28,981 nt of DNA from JBFISM01 sp041608535 (GCA_041608535.1 JBFISM010000030.1:1-28981); one strand, 5' to 3'; shown: positions 1 through 7,690, counted from the first letter of the stretch. Numbers and translations: made by a program. The notes: a model not told the origin generated them from the sequence alone.

Positions 1-272
1 ACCAGAGCGGCCAGCGCCAGGATGCCGCCTTCCCCGTGGTTGTCGGCTCGCATCACCAAGAGGACGTACTTGATGGTGATCACGATGAAGAGCGCCCAGA
101 AGATCAGCGAGAGCACGCCGAGGACGTTGGCTTCCGACACGTCCAGCCCACCCCGCAACGATTCGCGGAACGCATACAACGGGCTCGTTCCGATGTCGCC
201 GAATACCACGCCAAGTGCAGCCAGAGCGAGCCCGGTGAGACCGGTTCCGGTCCGGTGCTGGTTGTCGGCCAC
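1..272 (-). CDS. kup: Kup-type potassium uptake transporter, N-terminal part only
   Basis: Potassium:proton symport across the inner membrane is the known role of this family. The visible ~90 residues read as the N-terminus of Kup/TrkD: the first membrane segment with GVVFGDIGTSPLYAFRESL, a short loop, then LSLIFWALFIVITIKYVLLV followed by MRADNHGEGGI. This matches the family's diagnostic order and spacing of GDIGTSPLY and RADNxGEGG. The likely start is a GTG at 270-272, preceded by a GAGGG stretch about 12 nt upstream. The frame stays open a little further upstream but meets no better start. The rest of the gene lies beyond position 1. It follows the membrane-anchored gene at 311-919 on the same strand with a gap of 38 nt, so the two may be co-transcribed. 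Family assignment is firm; substrate is inferred from the family. Confidence 0.9.
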   Translation of the reverse strand, partial: MADNQHRTGTGLTGLALAALGVVFGDIGTSPLYAFRESLRGGLDVSEANVLGVLSLIFWALFIVITIKYVLLVMRADNHGEGGILALAAL

Positions 273-310
273 GACCGCGGCCCTCAGCAGACCCTGTGCA
301 TGGGACGTGG

Positions 311-919
311 CTAGCCGGTGACTGCCGAACGAGCGGCTTCGAAGGCCGTCACCAGATCCTCGGCCGCAGTCGTGTATGCGGCGAGCGCAGCCAGCCGTTC
401 CTCGGACCCGGCGCTGTTGACCAAACCGTCGAGCATTCCGGCGGCTTGAGTCTCCAGCTCGGGGGTGATCCCCAATACGGTGACCCAGGCCTCATTCGCC
501 TGAGATGGGGGTTCGAACTGCTCGACTGTGCCGACAAAGGCGTCAGTGCTCGTGATGAGCCCGCCGAGCAGCTCCTGGGTGTTGGCGTAATTGACGGTGC
601 GCGCATCCCAATCGTCGTTGATCGTCTGCGCCGACGCGGCCAGCTCTTGGGCGGTCTCGACGAACTCGTCCAGGGTCAGCGAGAAGGCGCGCACCGCCGG
701 GTCAACCGCTGCGGTGGTCGTCGTCGCATCTGGCTCGGAACCGGCCGAGGTGGTCGTCGTCGTATCGCCGTTGCCACCGTCGCCGGCAACGAGCGTCGTA
801 TCGGCTGCTCCTCCGGGCCCGGGTGGCAGAGCGTTCACGAAGAGGTAGGTGAACCCGATCAGTCCGACGATGACCAGCGGCAGAATCCACCTACCGTGCT
901 TGGGATCTGCTTTGCTCAC
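311..919 (-). CDS. Membrane-anchored extracytoplasmic protein of unknown function
   Basis: I do not recognise the family. From a GTG start at 919 it encodes 202 residues: a short basic N-terminus, one membrane segment (about residues 11-29), a low-complexity Gly/Asp/Thr linker with runs of Thr (about 32-72), then a mainly helical, acidic, Ala-rich domain (about 73-202) with no cysteines. This is the topology of an N-in anchored extracytoplasmic domain. The frame stays open up to 1048, but that extension would overlap the divergent SDR gene at 981. The GTG at 919 is preceded by TATCTT ending 7 nt upstream, which fits a leaderless start. It lies directly upstream of the Kup gene, so a role connected with ion transport is possible but unsupported. 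Confidence 0.75.
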   Translation of the reverse strand: MSKADPKHGRWILPLVIVGLIGFTYLFVNALPPGPGGAADTTLVAGDGGNGDTTTTTSAGSEPDATTTTAAVDPAVRAFSLTLDEFVETAQELAASAQTINDDWDARTVNYANTQELLGGLITSTDAFVGTVEQFEPPSQANEAWVTVLGITPELETQAAGMLDGLVNSAGSEERLAALAAYTTAAEDLVTAFEAARSAVTG

Positions 920-926
920 GGCCGCA

Positions 927-932
927 AAGATA
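927..932 (-). promoter_or_regulatory. Putative leaderless promoter -10 for the gene at 311-919
   Basis: On the minus strand TATCTT ends 7 nt before the GTG at 919, so transcription would start at or next to the start codon. No clear -35 hexamer is visible. It faces the -10 of the SDR gene, 35 bp away, so the two divergent promoters share their upstream DNA. Confidence 0.5.
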
Positions 933-967
933 GTCCTCGCCGGTGTTTGTCTGGCGGATGGAAGATC

Positions 968-973
968 TATCGT
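968..973 (+). promoter_or_regulatory. Putative leaderless promoter -10 for the folate cluster
   Basis: TATCGT ends 7 nt before the ATG at 981, and there is no Shine-Dalgarno sequence in between. A weak TTGTCT lies at 947-952 with a 15-nt spacer. Its position fits a transcript that begins at the start codon and runs through the SDR, folB and folKE genes. Confidence 0.5.
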
Positions 974-980
974 CCCGCTG

Positions 981-1712
981 ATGGATATCACCGAACGCAA
1001 CGCTCTCGTCACCGGCGCCGCACATCGTGTTGGCGAGGCCATCGCCATTGCTCTGGCTCAGGCCGGTGCCAATGTCTTCGTGCACTACGGCTCGTCTGCA
1101 GGGCCGGCCGAGGAGACGGTGCGATCGATCCGAGGGCTCGGGCGGCGTAGTGCGGCCGGATCGGCGGATCTGTCCGACCCGGCGGCAGCCTCCGACCTGA
1201 TCGCTGCCGCCAGCGAGGCGCTCGGCCCCATCTCGATCCTGGTCAACAGCGCCTCGGGGTTTCCCAAGGACCGTCTGGAGAACGTCTCGCTCGATGCGCT
1301 GCGACGCACCCAGGATCTGACGTTGCTCAGCCCGGTGTTCCTCAGCCAGGCCATGGCTGCTGTTCTTCCCGATGGGGACGAGGGCGCCATCGTCAACATC
1401 ACTGATGTCAAGACCATGACGCCGTACCGTGAGCATTTCAGCTACATGCTGGCCAAAGGCGGGCTCGACACGTTCACCCGGGCGGCTGCACTCGCGCTCG
1501 CTCCCAGGATCCGAGTCAACGCCGTGGCGCTCGGAGCGATCCTGCCCCCTCCCGGCGAGGACGATTCATACGTCGAAAGATTGGCGGCCCAGCTCCCGCT
1601 ACAGCGGGTGGGGGGCACGGATCCGGTAGCCGGGGCCGTCGTCGAACTCGTGAGAAACAGCTTCATCACCGGAGAGATCGTCCGGCTCGACGGCGGCGCC
1701 CACCTCGTGTAG
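981..1712 (+). CDS. Pteridine-reductase-like short-chain dehydrogenase (FolM/PTR1 type)
   Basis: A 243-residue classical SDR. The Rossmann nucleotide loop is TGAAHRVG (11-18), with Arg at the position that favours NADP(H). VNSASGF (88-94) replaces the usual NNAG. The catalytic set is Asp142-Tyr155-Lys159 in place of the normal Ser-Tyr-Lys. The Asp-to-Tyr spacing of 13 equals the Asp181-Tyr194-Lys198 triad of Leishmania PTR1, and the order NITD...Y...K is also that of FolM. The known reaction of these enzymes is NADPH reduction of dihydropterins or dihydrofolate. The gene sits directly before folB and folKE, which supports a pterin role. The ATG at 981 is chosen because the fold starts there; the open frame from 849 adds a non-homologous tail. 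Activity on dihydromonapterin versus dihydrofolate cannot be decided from the sequence. Confidence 0.85.
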   Translation: MDITERNALVTGAAHRVGEAIAIALAQAGANVFVHYGSSAGPAEETVRSIRGLGRRSAAGSADLSDPAAASDLIAAASEALGPISILVNSASGFPKDRLENVSLDALRRTQDLTLLSPVFLSQAMAAVLPDGDEGAIVNITDVKTMTPYREHFSYMLAKGGLDTFTRAAALALAPRIRVNAVALGAILPPPGEDDSYVERLAAQLPLQRVGGTDPVAGAVVELVRNSFITGEIVRLDGGAHLV

Positions 1713-1769
1713 ATGCAACGTAGCGACACCACCCCAGGTAGGTTTGCCGGACGAACGACCGGAGACCCG

Positions 1770-2159
1770 ATGTCGCTCGATCGTATCCACATCACGAACT
1801 TGGAAGTGCCCGGCATCATCGGCATCAACCCCGATGAGCGTGTCACCAAGCAGTCGGTGCGAGTGAACGCCACGCTGTGGGTCGACACCATGCCGGCGGC
1901 GGTGAGCGATGACATCGCCGATGCGGCCAACTACCGCACAATCACCAAGGCGCTCATCGCCCACATCGAGCAAGGCGAGCCGTTTCTGGTGGAACGCATC
2001 GTCCAGGAGCTGGTCGATATCGTGCTCGCCGTCGAGCCCAGGGTCCAGGCCGTCGAGCTGACGGTGGAAAAGCCAGGGGCGCTCCGCCACGCCGAATCGG
2101 TGGGAATCACCATCTACCGTCAGCGTGTTGATGAACCTGAGCCGGCATCCGAGGGCTGA
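1770..2159 (+). CDS. folB: Dihydroneopterin aldolase
   Basis: FolB converts 7,8-dihydroneopterin to 6-hydroxymethyl-7,8-dihydropterin and glycolaldehyde in folate synthesis. The product is 129 residues, the normal length. Residues matching the known active site are visible: Glu23 (in PDER), Tyr55 (in NYRTI), Glu75 (in LVERIVQEL) and Lys101 (in VEKPGAL). The sequence LEVPGIIGINPDER is the typical N-terminal strand and turn. The ATG at 1770 is preferred over the longer frame from 1713, because GGAGA stands just upstream and the fold starts with IHITNL. It lies 57 nt after the SDR gene and 30 nt before folKE, presumably in one transcript. Confidence 0.93.
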   Translation: MSLDRIHITNLEVPGIIGINPDERVTKQSVRVNATLWVDTMPAAVSDDIADAANYRTITKALIAHIEQGEPFLVERIVQELVDIVLAVEPRVQAVELTVEKPGALRHAESVGITIYRQRVDEPEPASEG

Positions 2160-2189
2160 TGCACCCGTCGCCGCGAGAAAGCGATCTCA

Positions 2190-3323
2190 ATGGACAACGA
2201 CCGTTATCAACTAGGGACGACCCAAGCGATCATCTCGCTGGGAAGCAACGTCGAGCGGGAGCGGAATCTGCCCGAAGCGGTTCGTCTTCTGCGCCGCCAC
2301 CGGCTCATCGACGTCGAGCACGTCAGCAAGTTCTATGAGTCTCCGCCGGTCGGAGGTCCGCCGGATGCGGGTTACTACTTCAATGCCGCCGTCTTGGTGT
2401 GTACGTCGCTGAGCGCCGAAGAGCTGCGTGAGGAGTTGCGTCACTTCGAGGACGTACTCGGCCGGGTCAGGACTCTCGACAAGAACGAACCCCGGACGAT
2501 CGATCTCGACGTCACCTATTTCGGCGATGTGATGGCGAGCTTCGAGAACTGGGAGTTGCCCGATCCGCAGGCATTGACTGAGGCGCACGTTGCGATCCCG
2601 GCTGCCGACGTGGCCCCCAACTGGACCCATCCGAAGACCGGTGACACGCTGCACGAGATCGCACAGCAGCTCGACTCCAAACACATCAAGCTCGTCACCT
2701 CGATCGAGCTGGCCGCGCCGGCGCTGCCCCGGATACCGGTGGACCTGGACGACACGACGGACGTCTATGCGCCCAAGTTCGAGGCGCTGGTCCGCCAGCA
2801 GCTCTTCGAGCTCGGCGAGGACCCCGATCGGGAAGGACTGCTGCGTACACCGCTGCGAGTGGCCAAGGCCATGGATTTCCTCACCAGCGGTTATGCCACG
2901 TCGCTCGACAAGGTGGTCAACGACGCCATCTTCGATGCCGAGGGGGCCCAGGAGATGGTGCTGGTCAAAGACATCGAGTTCTACTCGATGTGTGAGCACC
3001 ACATGCTTCCATTCTTCGGTCGTGCTGCCGTGGCGTACCTACCCAAGGGCAAGATCATTGGTCTGTCGAAGATCGCTCGCATGGTCGATCTCTTCGGACG
3101 ACGTCTCCAGGTGCAGGAGCGGATGACGAACCAGGTAGCTGATGCCATTGAGGAGATCCTCGAGCCGCATGGGGTCGGCGTCGTCGTGGAAGGCAAGCAC
3201 TTCTGCATGATGATGCGTGGTGTGCAGAAGCAGGACAGCTCGATGATCACGAGTGCGATGCGAGGCTCCTTCCTCACACAGCCCGCCACCCGGGCCGAGT
3301 TCATGGAACTCGTCCGGGGTTAG
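2190..3323 (+). CDS. folK-folE: FolK-FolE fusion: HPPK plus GTP cyclohydrolase I
   Basis: A single 377-residue frame carries two folate enzymes. Residues ~11-165 are 6-hydroxymethyl-7,8-dihydropterin pyrophosphokinase: the SLGSN strand (16-20), FYESPPVGGP, and RTIDLDVTYFGD (102-113) with the Mg-binding Asp105 and Asp107. After a linker (~166-190), residues ~191-377 are GTP cyclohydrolase I: EDPDREGLLRTPLRVAKAM, MCEHHMLPF (267-275) with zinc ligands Cys268 and His271, GLSKIARMVDLFGRRLQVQER, and GKHFCMMMRGV with the third ligand Cys339. All key residues of both enzymes are present. FolE makes dihydroneopterin triphosphate from GTP, the first step. FolK pyrophosphorylates the FolB product two steps later. 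There is no stop or frameshift between the halves. GAGAAAG lies about 10 nt before the ATG. No folP is seen in the window. Confidence 0.93.
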   Translation: MDNDRYQLGTTQAIISLGSNVERERNLPEAVRLLRRHRLIDVEHVSKFYESPPVGGPPDAGYYFNAAVLVCTSLSAEELREELRHFEDVLGRVRTLDKNEPRTIDLDVTYFGDVMASFENWELPDPQALTEAHVAIPAADVAPNWTHPKTGDTLHEIAQQLDSKHIKLVTSIELAAPALPRIPVDLDDTTDVYAPKFEALVRQQLFELGEDPDREGLLRTPLRVAKAMDFLTSGYATSLDKVVNDAIFDAEGAQEMVLVKDIEFYSMCEHHMLPFFGRAAVAYLPKGKIIGLSKIARMVDLFGRRLQVQERMTNQVADAIEEILEPHGVGVVVEGKHFCMMMRGVQKQDSSMITSAMRGSFLTQPATRAEFMELVRG

Positions 3324-3340
3324 ACGGCTTCCGCCGTATC

Positions 3341-3346
3341 TAATCT
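3341..3346 (+). promoter_or_regulatory. Putative leaderless promoter -10 for moaA
   Basis: TAATCT ends exactly 6 nt before the ATG of moaA at 3353, with no ribosome binding site between. It would separate moaA transcription from the folate cluster that ends 29 nt upstream. No good -35 is visible at the standard distance. Confidence 0.5.
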
Positions 3347-3352
3347 GGAAGC

Positions 3353-4372
3353 ATGCATTTGCCGGCCCAGCCCGTCGATCGGCGCGGAAGACCGATGCGC
3401 GATCTCCGGATCTCGATCACGGATCGCTGCAACTTCCGCTGCACGTACTGCATGCCCAAAGAGGTCTTCAACCGGGAGTACGAGTTTCTCGATCGGGCCG
3501 AGCTGCTGACGTTCGAGGAGATCACCCGAATCGCCTCGATCGCTGCCGGCCTCGGTGTCACCAAGATACGGTTGACCGGTGGCGAGCCGCTCCTGCGCCG
3601 CGACGTGGAACGGCTCATCGGCGCACTGGCTGCCATCGAGGGCATCACCGACCTCACGCTGACGACCAATGGGTCGCTCCTCGCCCGCAAGGCCCAGACG
3701 CTGGTGGATGCCGGGCTCGACCGGGTCACCGTGAGCCTCGACAGCCTGGACGACGCAGTGTTCATGGCGATGAACGATGTCGACTTCCCGGTGGCCAAGG
3801 TGCTGGCGGGGATCGAAGCCGCCGCAGCCGCCGGGCTGGGTCCGATCAAGATCAACATGGTGGTGCAACGCGGGGTGAACGACGGAGACATCGTGACGAT
3901 GGCCGAGCACTTCAGGGGCAGCGGGCACATCTTACGCTTCATCGAGTACATGGACGTCGGCATCTCCAATGGCTGGCGGCTGCGTGACGTGGTGCCGGCC
4001 AAGACCATTCGCGACACCATCCATCGGGTGCATCCGATCGAACCGCTCCAGGCCCAGTACGTCGGGGAGGTGGCGAGTCGCTATCGCTACGTCGACGGAT
4101 CGGGGGAGATCGGCATCATCTCCTCGGTGACGAAGCCATTTTGCGGGGATTGCACCCGGGCAAGGATCTCGGCCGACGGCAAGCTGTACACCTGTCTGTT
4201 CGCCTCCACCGGTACCGACCTGCGGGCGGCGGTCCGGAGCGAAGCGGGTGATCGCGCAGTGCGCCAGGCGCTGCTCGAGGTGTGGTCGCAGCGCGATGAT
4301 CGTTATTCGGAGCTGCGCAGCGAGGCGACCCTTGCTCTGCCCAAGGTGGAGATGTCGTATATCGGCGGCTGA
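3353..4372 (+). CDS. moaA: GTP 3',8-cyclase (molybdenum cofactor synthesis)
   Basis: MoaA is a radical-SAM enzyme that rearranges GTP to the cyclic intermediate of molybdopterin synthesis, working with MoaC. The 339 residues match the usual length. The N-terminal cluster motif CNFRCTYC gives Cys26, Cys30 and Cys33. GGEP (76-79) is the SAM-binding motif. The C-terminal GTP-binding [4Fe-4S] cluster has Cys264, Cys267 and Cys281 with the spacing C-x2-C-x13-C. The protein ends in SYIGG, the conserved catalytic di-glycine tail. No other moa or mog gene is in the window, so it stands alone here. It follows folKE, another GTP-consuming enzyme, by 29 nt but has its own putative leaderless promoter. 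Confidence 0.95.
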   Translation: MHLPAQPVDRRGRPMRDLRISITDRCNFRCTYCMPKEVFNREYEFLDRAELLTFEEITRIASIAAGLGVTKIRLTGGEPLLRRDVERLIGALAAIEGITDLTLTTNGSLLARKAQTLVDAGLDRVTVSLDSLDDAVFMAMNDVDFPVAKVLAGIEAAAAAGLGPIKINMVVQRGVNDGDIVTMAEHFRGSGHILRFIEYMDVGISNGWRLRDVVPAKTIRDTIHRVHPIEPLQAQYVGEVASRYRYVDGSGEIGIISSVTKPFCGDCTRARISADGKLYTCLFASTGTDLRAAVRSEAGDRAVRQALLEVWSQRDDRYSELRSEATLALPKVEMSYIGG

Positions 4373-4397
4373 CCCACGACGCCGCGACTCGGATCCC

Positions 4398-4426
4398 TTG
4401 AATCGCCCCTCTGGGCTTCATACGTT
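4398..4426 (+). promoter_or_regulatory. Promoter with -35 and leaderless -10
   Basis: TTGAAT (4398-4403), a 17-nt spacer and TACGTT (4421-4426) end 6 nt before the ATG at 4433. This is the best -35/-10 pair among the leaderless starts in the window. Confidence 0.6.
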
Positions 4427-4432
4427 GCTGAC

Positions 4433-5302
4433 ATGACGGAGAGCCCTGGCTCAGATCCTGATCTGGCCCACGAAGAGTTCGAGACGATCCCCTGGGCAAT
4501 GCTGGCCGATCACATGGAGCAGCGTCGCTTGGGTAGCTACGTGCGGTATGGGGTCGCAGGGCTCGCCTTCGTCGTCATCGTGTTCTTGGGTCTGGGTCCG
4601 TTGCGTAGCAGTCCCGGTACGGTCGTCGATCTCGACGCCGTCTCCGAGGGCGCAACTACGACATCACCTGCCACGAGCGGCGCACCCGATGAAGCCGTTG
4701 CGGAGGCCACGTCGCCACCGGCGGCCTCCGGAACGTCACCGGCGGAGGTGCTGTACTCCGAGGCGGATCTCATGGCCGTGCTTCCCGCCACGGTGGAGTC
4801 CCAGGAGAGGGCGCACGACGTTGCCGCGGGGATGGCGGAGTGGTTCGTCCGTGACTATTTCACCGCCGGTGGGAGCGACGGTCCGGTGTCCTGGGTCGAG
4901 TGGGCCCGCAGTGGCAGCATCGAGACGGTCGGTGACGGAGCGATGCTGGTGACGGTCGGCTTCCAGATGTTGTTGAGCGACGGAAACGGGGTCTACCGGC
5001 GGACGCCTGCGCATGCGGTAGTGGTGCGGGTGCGCACCGTGGAGGGACGGATCGTGGTGACCGACCGTCCCCGCCCCGCCGGCTCGTTGTGGGACAAGGG
5101 GCAGATCGAGATGCCCGAGCCGCTTCGCGGCGATGTCCCCCAGGACGTGGCGGCTGAGGCGAAGCAGGCCGCGGCGGGGTTCGGCGACGATGTACGGATC
5201 GTCGGCGGCAACCGTCTCGAGAATGGATCTTGGCTGGTCGACATCGAGGTCGTGGATGCACCGGGGCTTGCCTGGATCTACTCCGTGATGGTGGAAGCCT
5301 GA
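4433..5302 (+). CDS. Single-pass membrane protein, unknown extracytoplasmic domain
   Basis: 289 residues of unrecognised family. An acidic cytoplasmic N-terminus (1-35) is followed by one membrane segment (about 37-57), an Ala/Thr/Ser/Pro-rich linker (about 60-105), and a folded extracytoplasmic domain (about 106-289) with alternating strands and helices. The region WFVRDYFTAGG, then a strand-rich part (MLVTVGFQMLL, HAVVVRVRTVEGRIVVTDRPRP) and a repeat of that pattern near the end (WLVDIEVVDAPGLAWIYSVMV) recall NTF2-like cystatin folds such as the TcpC/VirB8 class. This is only a shape argument, and no conjugation gene is near. It starts from its own promoter 60 nt after moaA and converges on the DUF445 gene with 12 nt between the stops. 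Confidence 0.75.
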   Translation: MTESPGSDPDLAHEEFETIPWAMLADHMEQRRLGSYVRYGVAGLAFVVIVFLGLGPLRSSPGTVVDLDAVSEGATTTSPATSGAPDEAVAEATSPPAASGTSPAEVLYSEADLMAVLPATVESQERAHDVAAGMAEWFVRDYFTAGGSDGPVSWVEWARSGSIETVGDGAMLVTVGFQMLLSDGNGVYRRTPAHAVVVRVRTVEGRIVVTDRPRPAGSLWDKGQIEMPEPLRGDVPQDVAAEAKQAAAGFGDDVRIVGGNRLENGSWLVDIEVVDAPGLAWIYSVMVEA

Positions 5303-5314
5303 GCCGGATTGCGG

Positions 5315-6577
5315 TCAGGCGATGAAGCGCGACAGGGTGTAGATGACGAGCCCTGCGGTACCACCCACGACCGTCCCGCTGATGCGGATGTACTGCAGGT
5401 CGCGGCCGATCAGCGCCTCGAGCTGGTTGGATGTCTCGGTGGCGTCCCACCGGTCGACCGTGCTGGTCACCAGATGAGAGATGTCGTCCTCGAAGCGGCC
5501 GATCACTTCGCTGACTATCCGGATGAACCACGTGTCGAGGCGCCGGCGGAGCTCCGCATCGTGCCGCAACGACGCACCGAAGTTGGCGACGGCCGACTCG
5601 ATCCGCATCCGCAGTGCGGAACGGGGCTCGTCGGCCTGTTCCAGGATCGACGCCTTGGTGCCCTCCCACAGGCCATCCAGGTACGTCCGCACTCCCGGGT
5701 TGCTCAGGATCTCATCTCGCAAGGCGTCGGCCTTGACCGCCATCGCGGGGTCATTGGCGAGCTTGTCCGCCAGGGACTCCGTGAGCGTGTTGATGTGGAG
5801 GCGAAACTGGTGATGGCGGTCGCGACGAACATCGCCGAGGAAGCGCTCGATCACTTCGATCGCCTTCTCCATGACCACCTCGTCCACCGAACGGGGTACC
5901 CACCACGGCGACGTTGCTGCGATCGCATCGAGCAAGGCGTGTTTGTTGTTCTCGATCGCGGCGATCACATAGGGGAGGGCGGCGTCGACGAGCTCTTGAT
6001 GCCGTCCCTCCTTGGTGGCGGTCGTCAGCGCTCGCGAAGCCAGCGGGGCCACTTCGACCGTGCTGATTCGCTCCGAGACCACCTCGGCGAGTGCCGGAGC
6101 GAGCTCCTCGTCGTCGAGGCTGGCCACGAACGCCGCCAGACCCTCTGCGATCTGCCTGGAGACCTCCGTGACATGACCGGGCTCTGCCAGCCAGCCCGCC
6201 AGGTGCCGTGAGGGTTCGGCGGCGGCGATCCTCTCGGTGATGTTCTCGGTGGTGAGGAAGTTGTTCTGCACGAACGTGCCGAGGGCGCGCCCGATCTGAT
6301 CCTTGCGGTTGGGAATGATGGCCGTGTGGGGGATCTTGATCCCGAGCGGGTACCGGAACAATGCGGTCACGGCGAACCAGTCGGCGAGGGCGCCGACCAT
6401 CGCCGCCTCGGCGGTGGCTCTGATGAACCCAACCCAGGGCGTGGTGCGCTCGATGATCGTGGCGACGATGAACACGCCGGTCATGGCAACCAGCAGCAGC
6501 GTCGCCACCCGCCGGATTCGATTGCCGCCAGGATCGAGCACGGCGCCGGCCCGGCGCATCGTTGGGTCGGCCGTCAT
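5315..6577 (-). CDS. DUF445 (YjiN-type) membrane protein
   Basis: 420 residues with the layout of the DUF445/YjiN family. There is a membrane segment at about 24-42, then the family signature ALADWFAVTALFRYPLGIKI followed by PHTAIIPNRKDQIG (63-96). A long, mainly helical and charged central region follows, and the C-terminal signature LIGRDLQYIRISGTVVGG runs into a second membrane segment that ends the protein. The biochemical role of the family is not established; members are inner-membrane proteins with a large soluble helical domain. The ATG at 6577 is chosen because it gives a normal N-terminus. The frame continues upstream to 6823, but that part overlaps the divergent gene at 6628 and has no family similarity. 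CAACAT, a weak -10, ends 6 nt before the ATG. Confidence 0.88.
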   Translation of the reverse strand: MTADPTMRRAGAVLDPGGNRIRRVATLLLVAMTGVFIVATIIERTTPWVGFIRATAEAAMVGALADWFAVTALFRYPLGIKIPHTAIIPNRKDQIGRALGTFVQNNFLTTENITERIAAAEPSRHLAGWLAEPGHVTEVSRQIAEGLAAFVASLDDEELAPALAEVVSERISTVEVAPLASRALTTATKEGRHQELVDAALPYVIAAIENNKHALLDAIAATSPWWVPRSVDEVVMEKAIEVIERFLGDVRRDRHHQFRLHINTLTESLADKLANDPAMAVKADALRDEILSNPGVRTYLDGLWEGTKASILEQADEPRSALRMRIESAVANFGASLRHDAELRRRLDTWFIRIVSEVIGRFEDDISHLVTSTVDRWDATETSNQLEALIGRDLQYIRISGTVVGGTAGLVIYTLSRFIA

Positions 6578-6615
6578 GCTGAGATGTTGGCAGAGTCCCG
6601 GACGCCGGAAGTCGG

Positions 6616-6621
6616 TAGCCT
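6616..6621 (+). promoter_or_regulatory. Putative leaderless promoter -10
   Basis: TAGCCT ends 6 nt before the ATG at 6628 with no ribosome binding site between. The divergent DUF445 gene starts at 6577, so both genes share a 50-bp promoter region. Confidence 0.45.
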
Positions 6622-6627
6622 GGCGCC

Positions 6628-7347
6628 ATGCCGGAGACCCTTCTCGATCTCGAATCCGCCGCCTGGACCGGTCTACTCGCTCAAAGCGGGGTCGCCGATC
6701 CGGGTGGAACCATCGTCGTGTGTGGTGAAGGCGCCGACGCCGTTGCCCATGCGCTGCTGCACACCGGTGGTCCGCCGCCGACGGTGACGGTCGGCGACAT
6801 TGTGATCTGCTCTCGCAGCGCAATGCCCGAGCCGGTGCCGGGAGATCCGATCGTGGCTCCGGCGTCCGTCGACACCGTGATCGCCATCAGACGGTGGCCG
6901 GACCGAGCGCAGCTCGCTCCCGTGGTTGCCGAGCTGAGGTCGTGGTGCAAGCCGAACGGAACAGTGGTCCTCGCCGAGCTCGATGCGCTGCGTCTCGTCA
7001 CTGCACAACCGAGCCGCTATCCGGCGGCTGCGCTCTACCGAACTCGCCCCGATATCGCCCGCGTGGTGAGGGCGGGCGCGGTCTCGAGCGCCGAGCTCGG
7101 TCTGGCTGCGATCCGAGCCCGGATTCGCCGACCCGCCGTGGTCGAGTTCGAGCGGCCGGTGGCCACCTTCGATGACCCGAGTGCGTTCCGGTCAGGCATC
7201 GAATTCGGCGTGCTGCGCGGGGTCGATCGACTCGGTGACGGGTTGGCGGATACGTTGCAGGCTCTCCGCTTGGAGCGATACGTGCCACGGTATCCGGTGG
7301 TGATCGTGGAGCCCTGGGTGGCGCTCGTCGGCACAGCCTCCTCTTGA
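6628..7347 (+). CDS. Methyltransferase-like protein with degenerate nucleotide site
   Basis: 239 residues, family not recognised with certainty. TIVVCGEGADAVAHALL (28-44) looks like the first strand and glycine loop of a class I SAM-dependent methyltransferase, although the loop has only two glycines. SVDTVIAIRRWPD followed by LAPVVAELRSWCKPNGTVVLAEL resembles strand 4, helix D and strand 5, including the usual 'kPGG' turn as KPNG. The C-terminal half (about 125-239) is Arg- and Ala-rich, and it ends in the strand-like YPVVIVEPWVALVG. I infer a Rossmann-type methyltransferase fold that may have lost or changed its activity. It starts leaderless, divergent from DUF445, and converges on the Nfu-domain gene with a gap of 49 nt that holds the small palindrome GGTTGCAACC (7355-7364). 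Confidence 0.7.
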   Translation: MPETLLDLESAAWTGLLAQSGVADPGGTIVVCGEGADAVAHALLHTGGPPPTVTVGDIVICSRSAMPEPVPGDPIVAPASVDTVIAIRRWPDRAQLAPVVAELRSWCKPNGTVVLAELDALRLVTAQPSRYPAAALYRTRPDIARVVRAGAVSSAELGLAAIRARIRRPAVVEFERPVATFDDPSAFRSGIEFGVLRGVDRLGDGLADTLQALRLERYVPRYPVVIVEPWVALVGTASS

Positions 7348-7396
7348 ACCGACAGGTTGCAACCGAGCCACGCCCGCCAAGCAGGATGTGGCTGCG

Positions 7397-7651
7397 TCAG
7401 CCGAAGGCCGTCTCCAGCGTCTCGCTGGCCGCCGGCACGATGGCATCCCAGTCACCCTCGGGATACTTCGTCAGGGTCACGAAGTCGGACGTCATGAACA
7501 CGCTGGCGACCCCTTCGATCGCAAGCAGCGCCGCCGCTACGGGATCGTCGGTGACGGTGCCGGCCACGAACGTACGGGGATCGCCGACCAGCTGCCCGAC
7601 AGAGAACTTCATGGCGTGCGGGTTGGGGGTTGCGCTCACAGTGATCGACAA
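7397..7651 (-). CDS. Stand-alone Nfu/NifU N-terminal-domain protein
   Basis: 84 residues that match the Nfu_N (PF08712-type) domain: TPNPHAMKF (8-16), FVAGTVTDDPVAAALLAIEGVASVFMT and DFVTLTK, the usual strand pattern. In full Nfu proteins this domain precedes a C-terminal domain with a CxxC iron-sulfur site. Here the protein ends after the N-terminal domain and contains no cysteine, so it cannot itself carry a cluster. The start is a TTG at 7651, chosen because AAGGAGA (7657-7663) lies at the right distance upstream. The frame is open far beyond, but that part is antisense to hyuA. The role is probably accessory to Fe-S cluster handling, which is inference. Confidence 0.85.
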   Translation of the reverse strand: MSITVSATPNPHAMKFSVGQLVGDPRTFVAGTVTDDPVAAALLAIEGVASVFMTSDFVTLTKYPEGDWDAIVPAASETLETAFG

Positions 7652-7690
7652 GCGGGTCTCCTTCGGGCGTTGCGGCGAGCGTAGCCGTCG

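Noticed and set aside
2211..3002. Minus-strand open frame of 263 codons opposite folKE
   Set aside because: The plus strand encodes two intact enzymes here. The antisense translation shows no domain.
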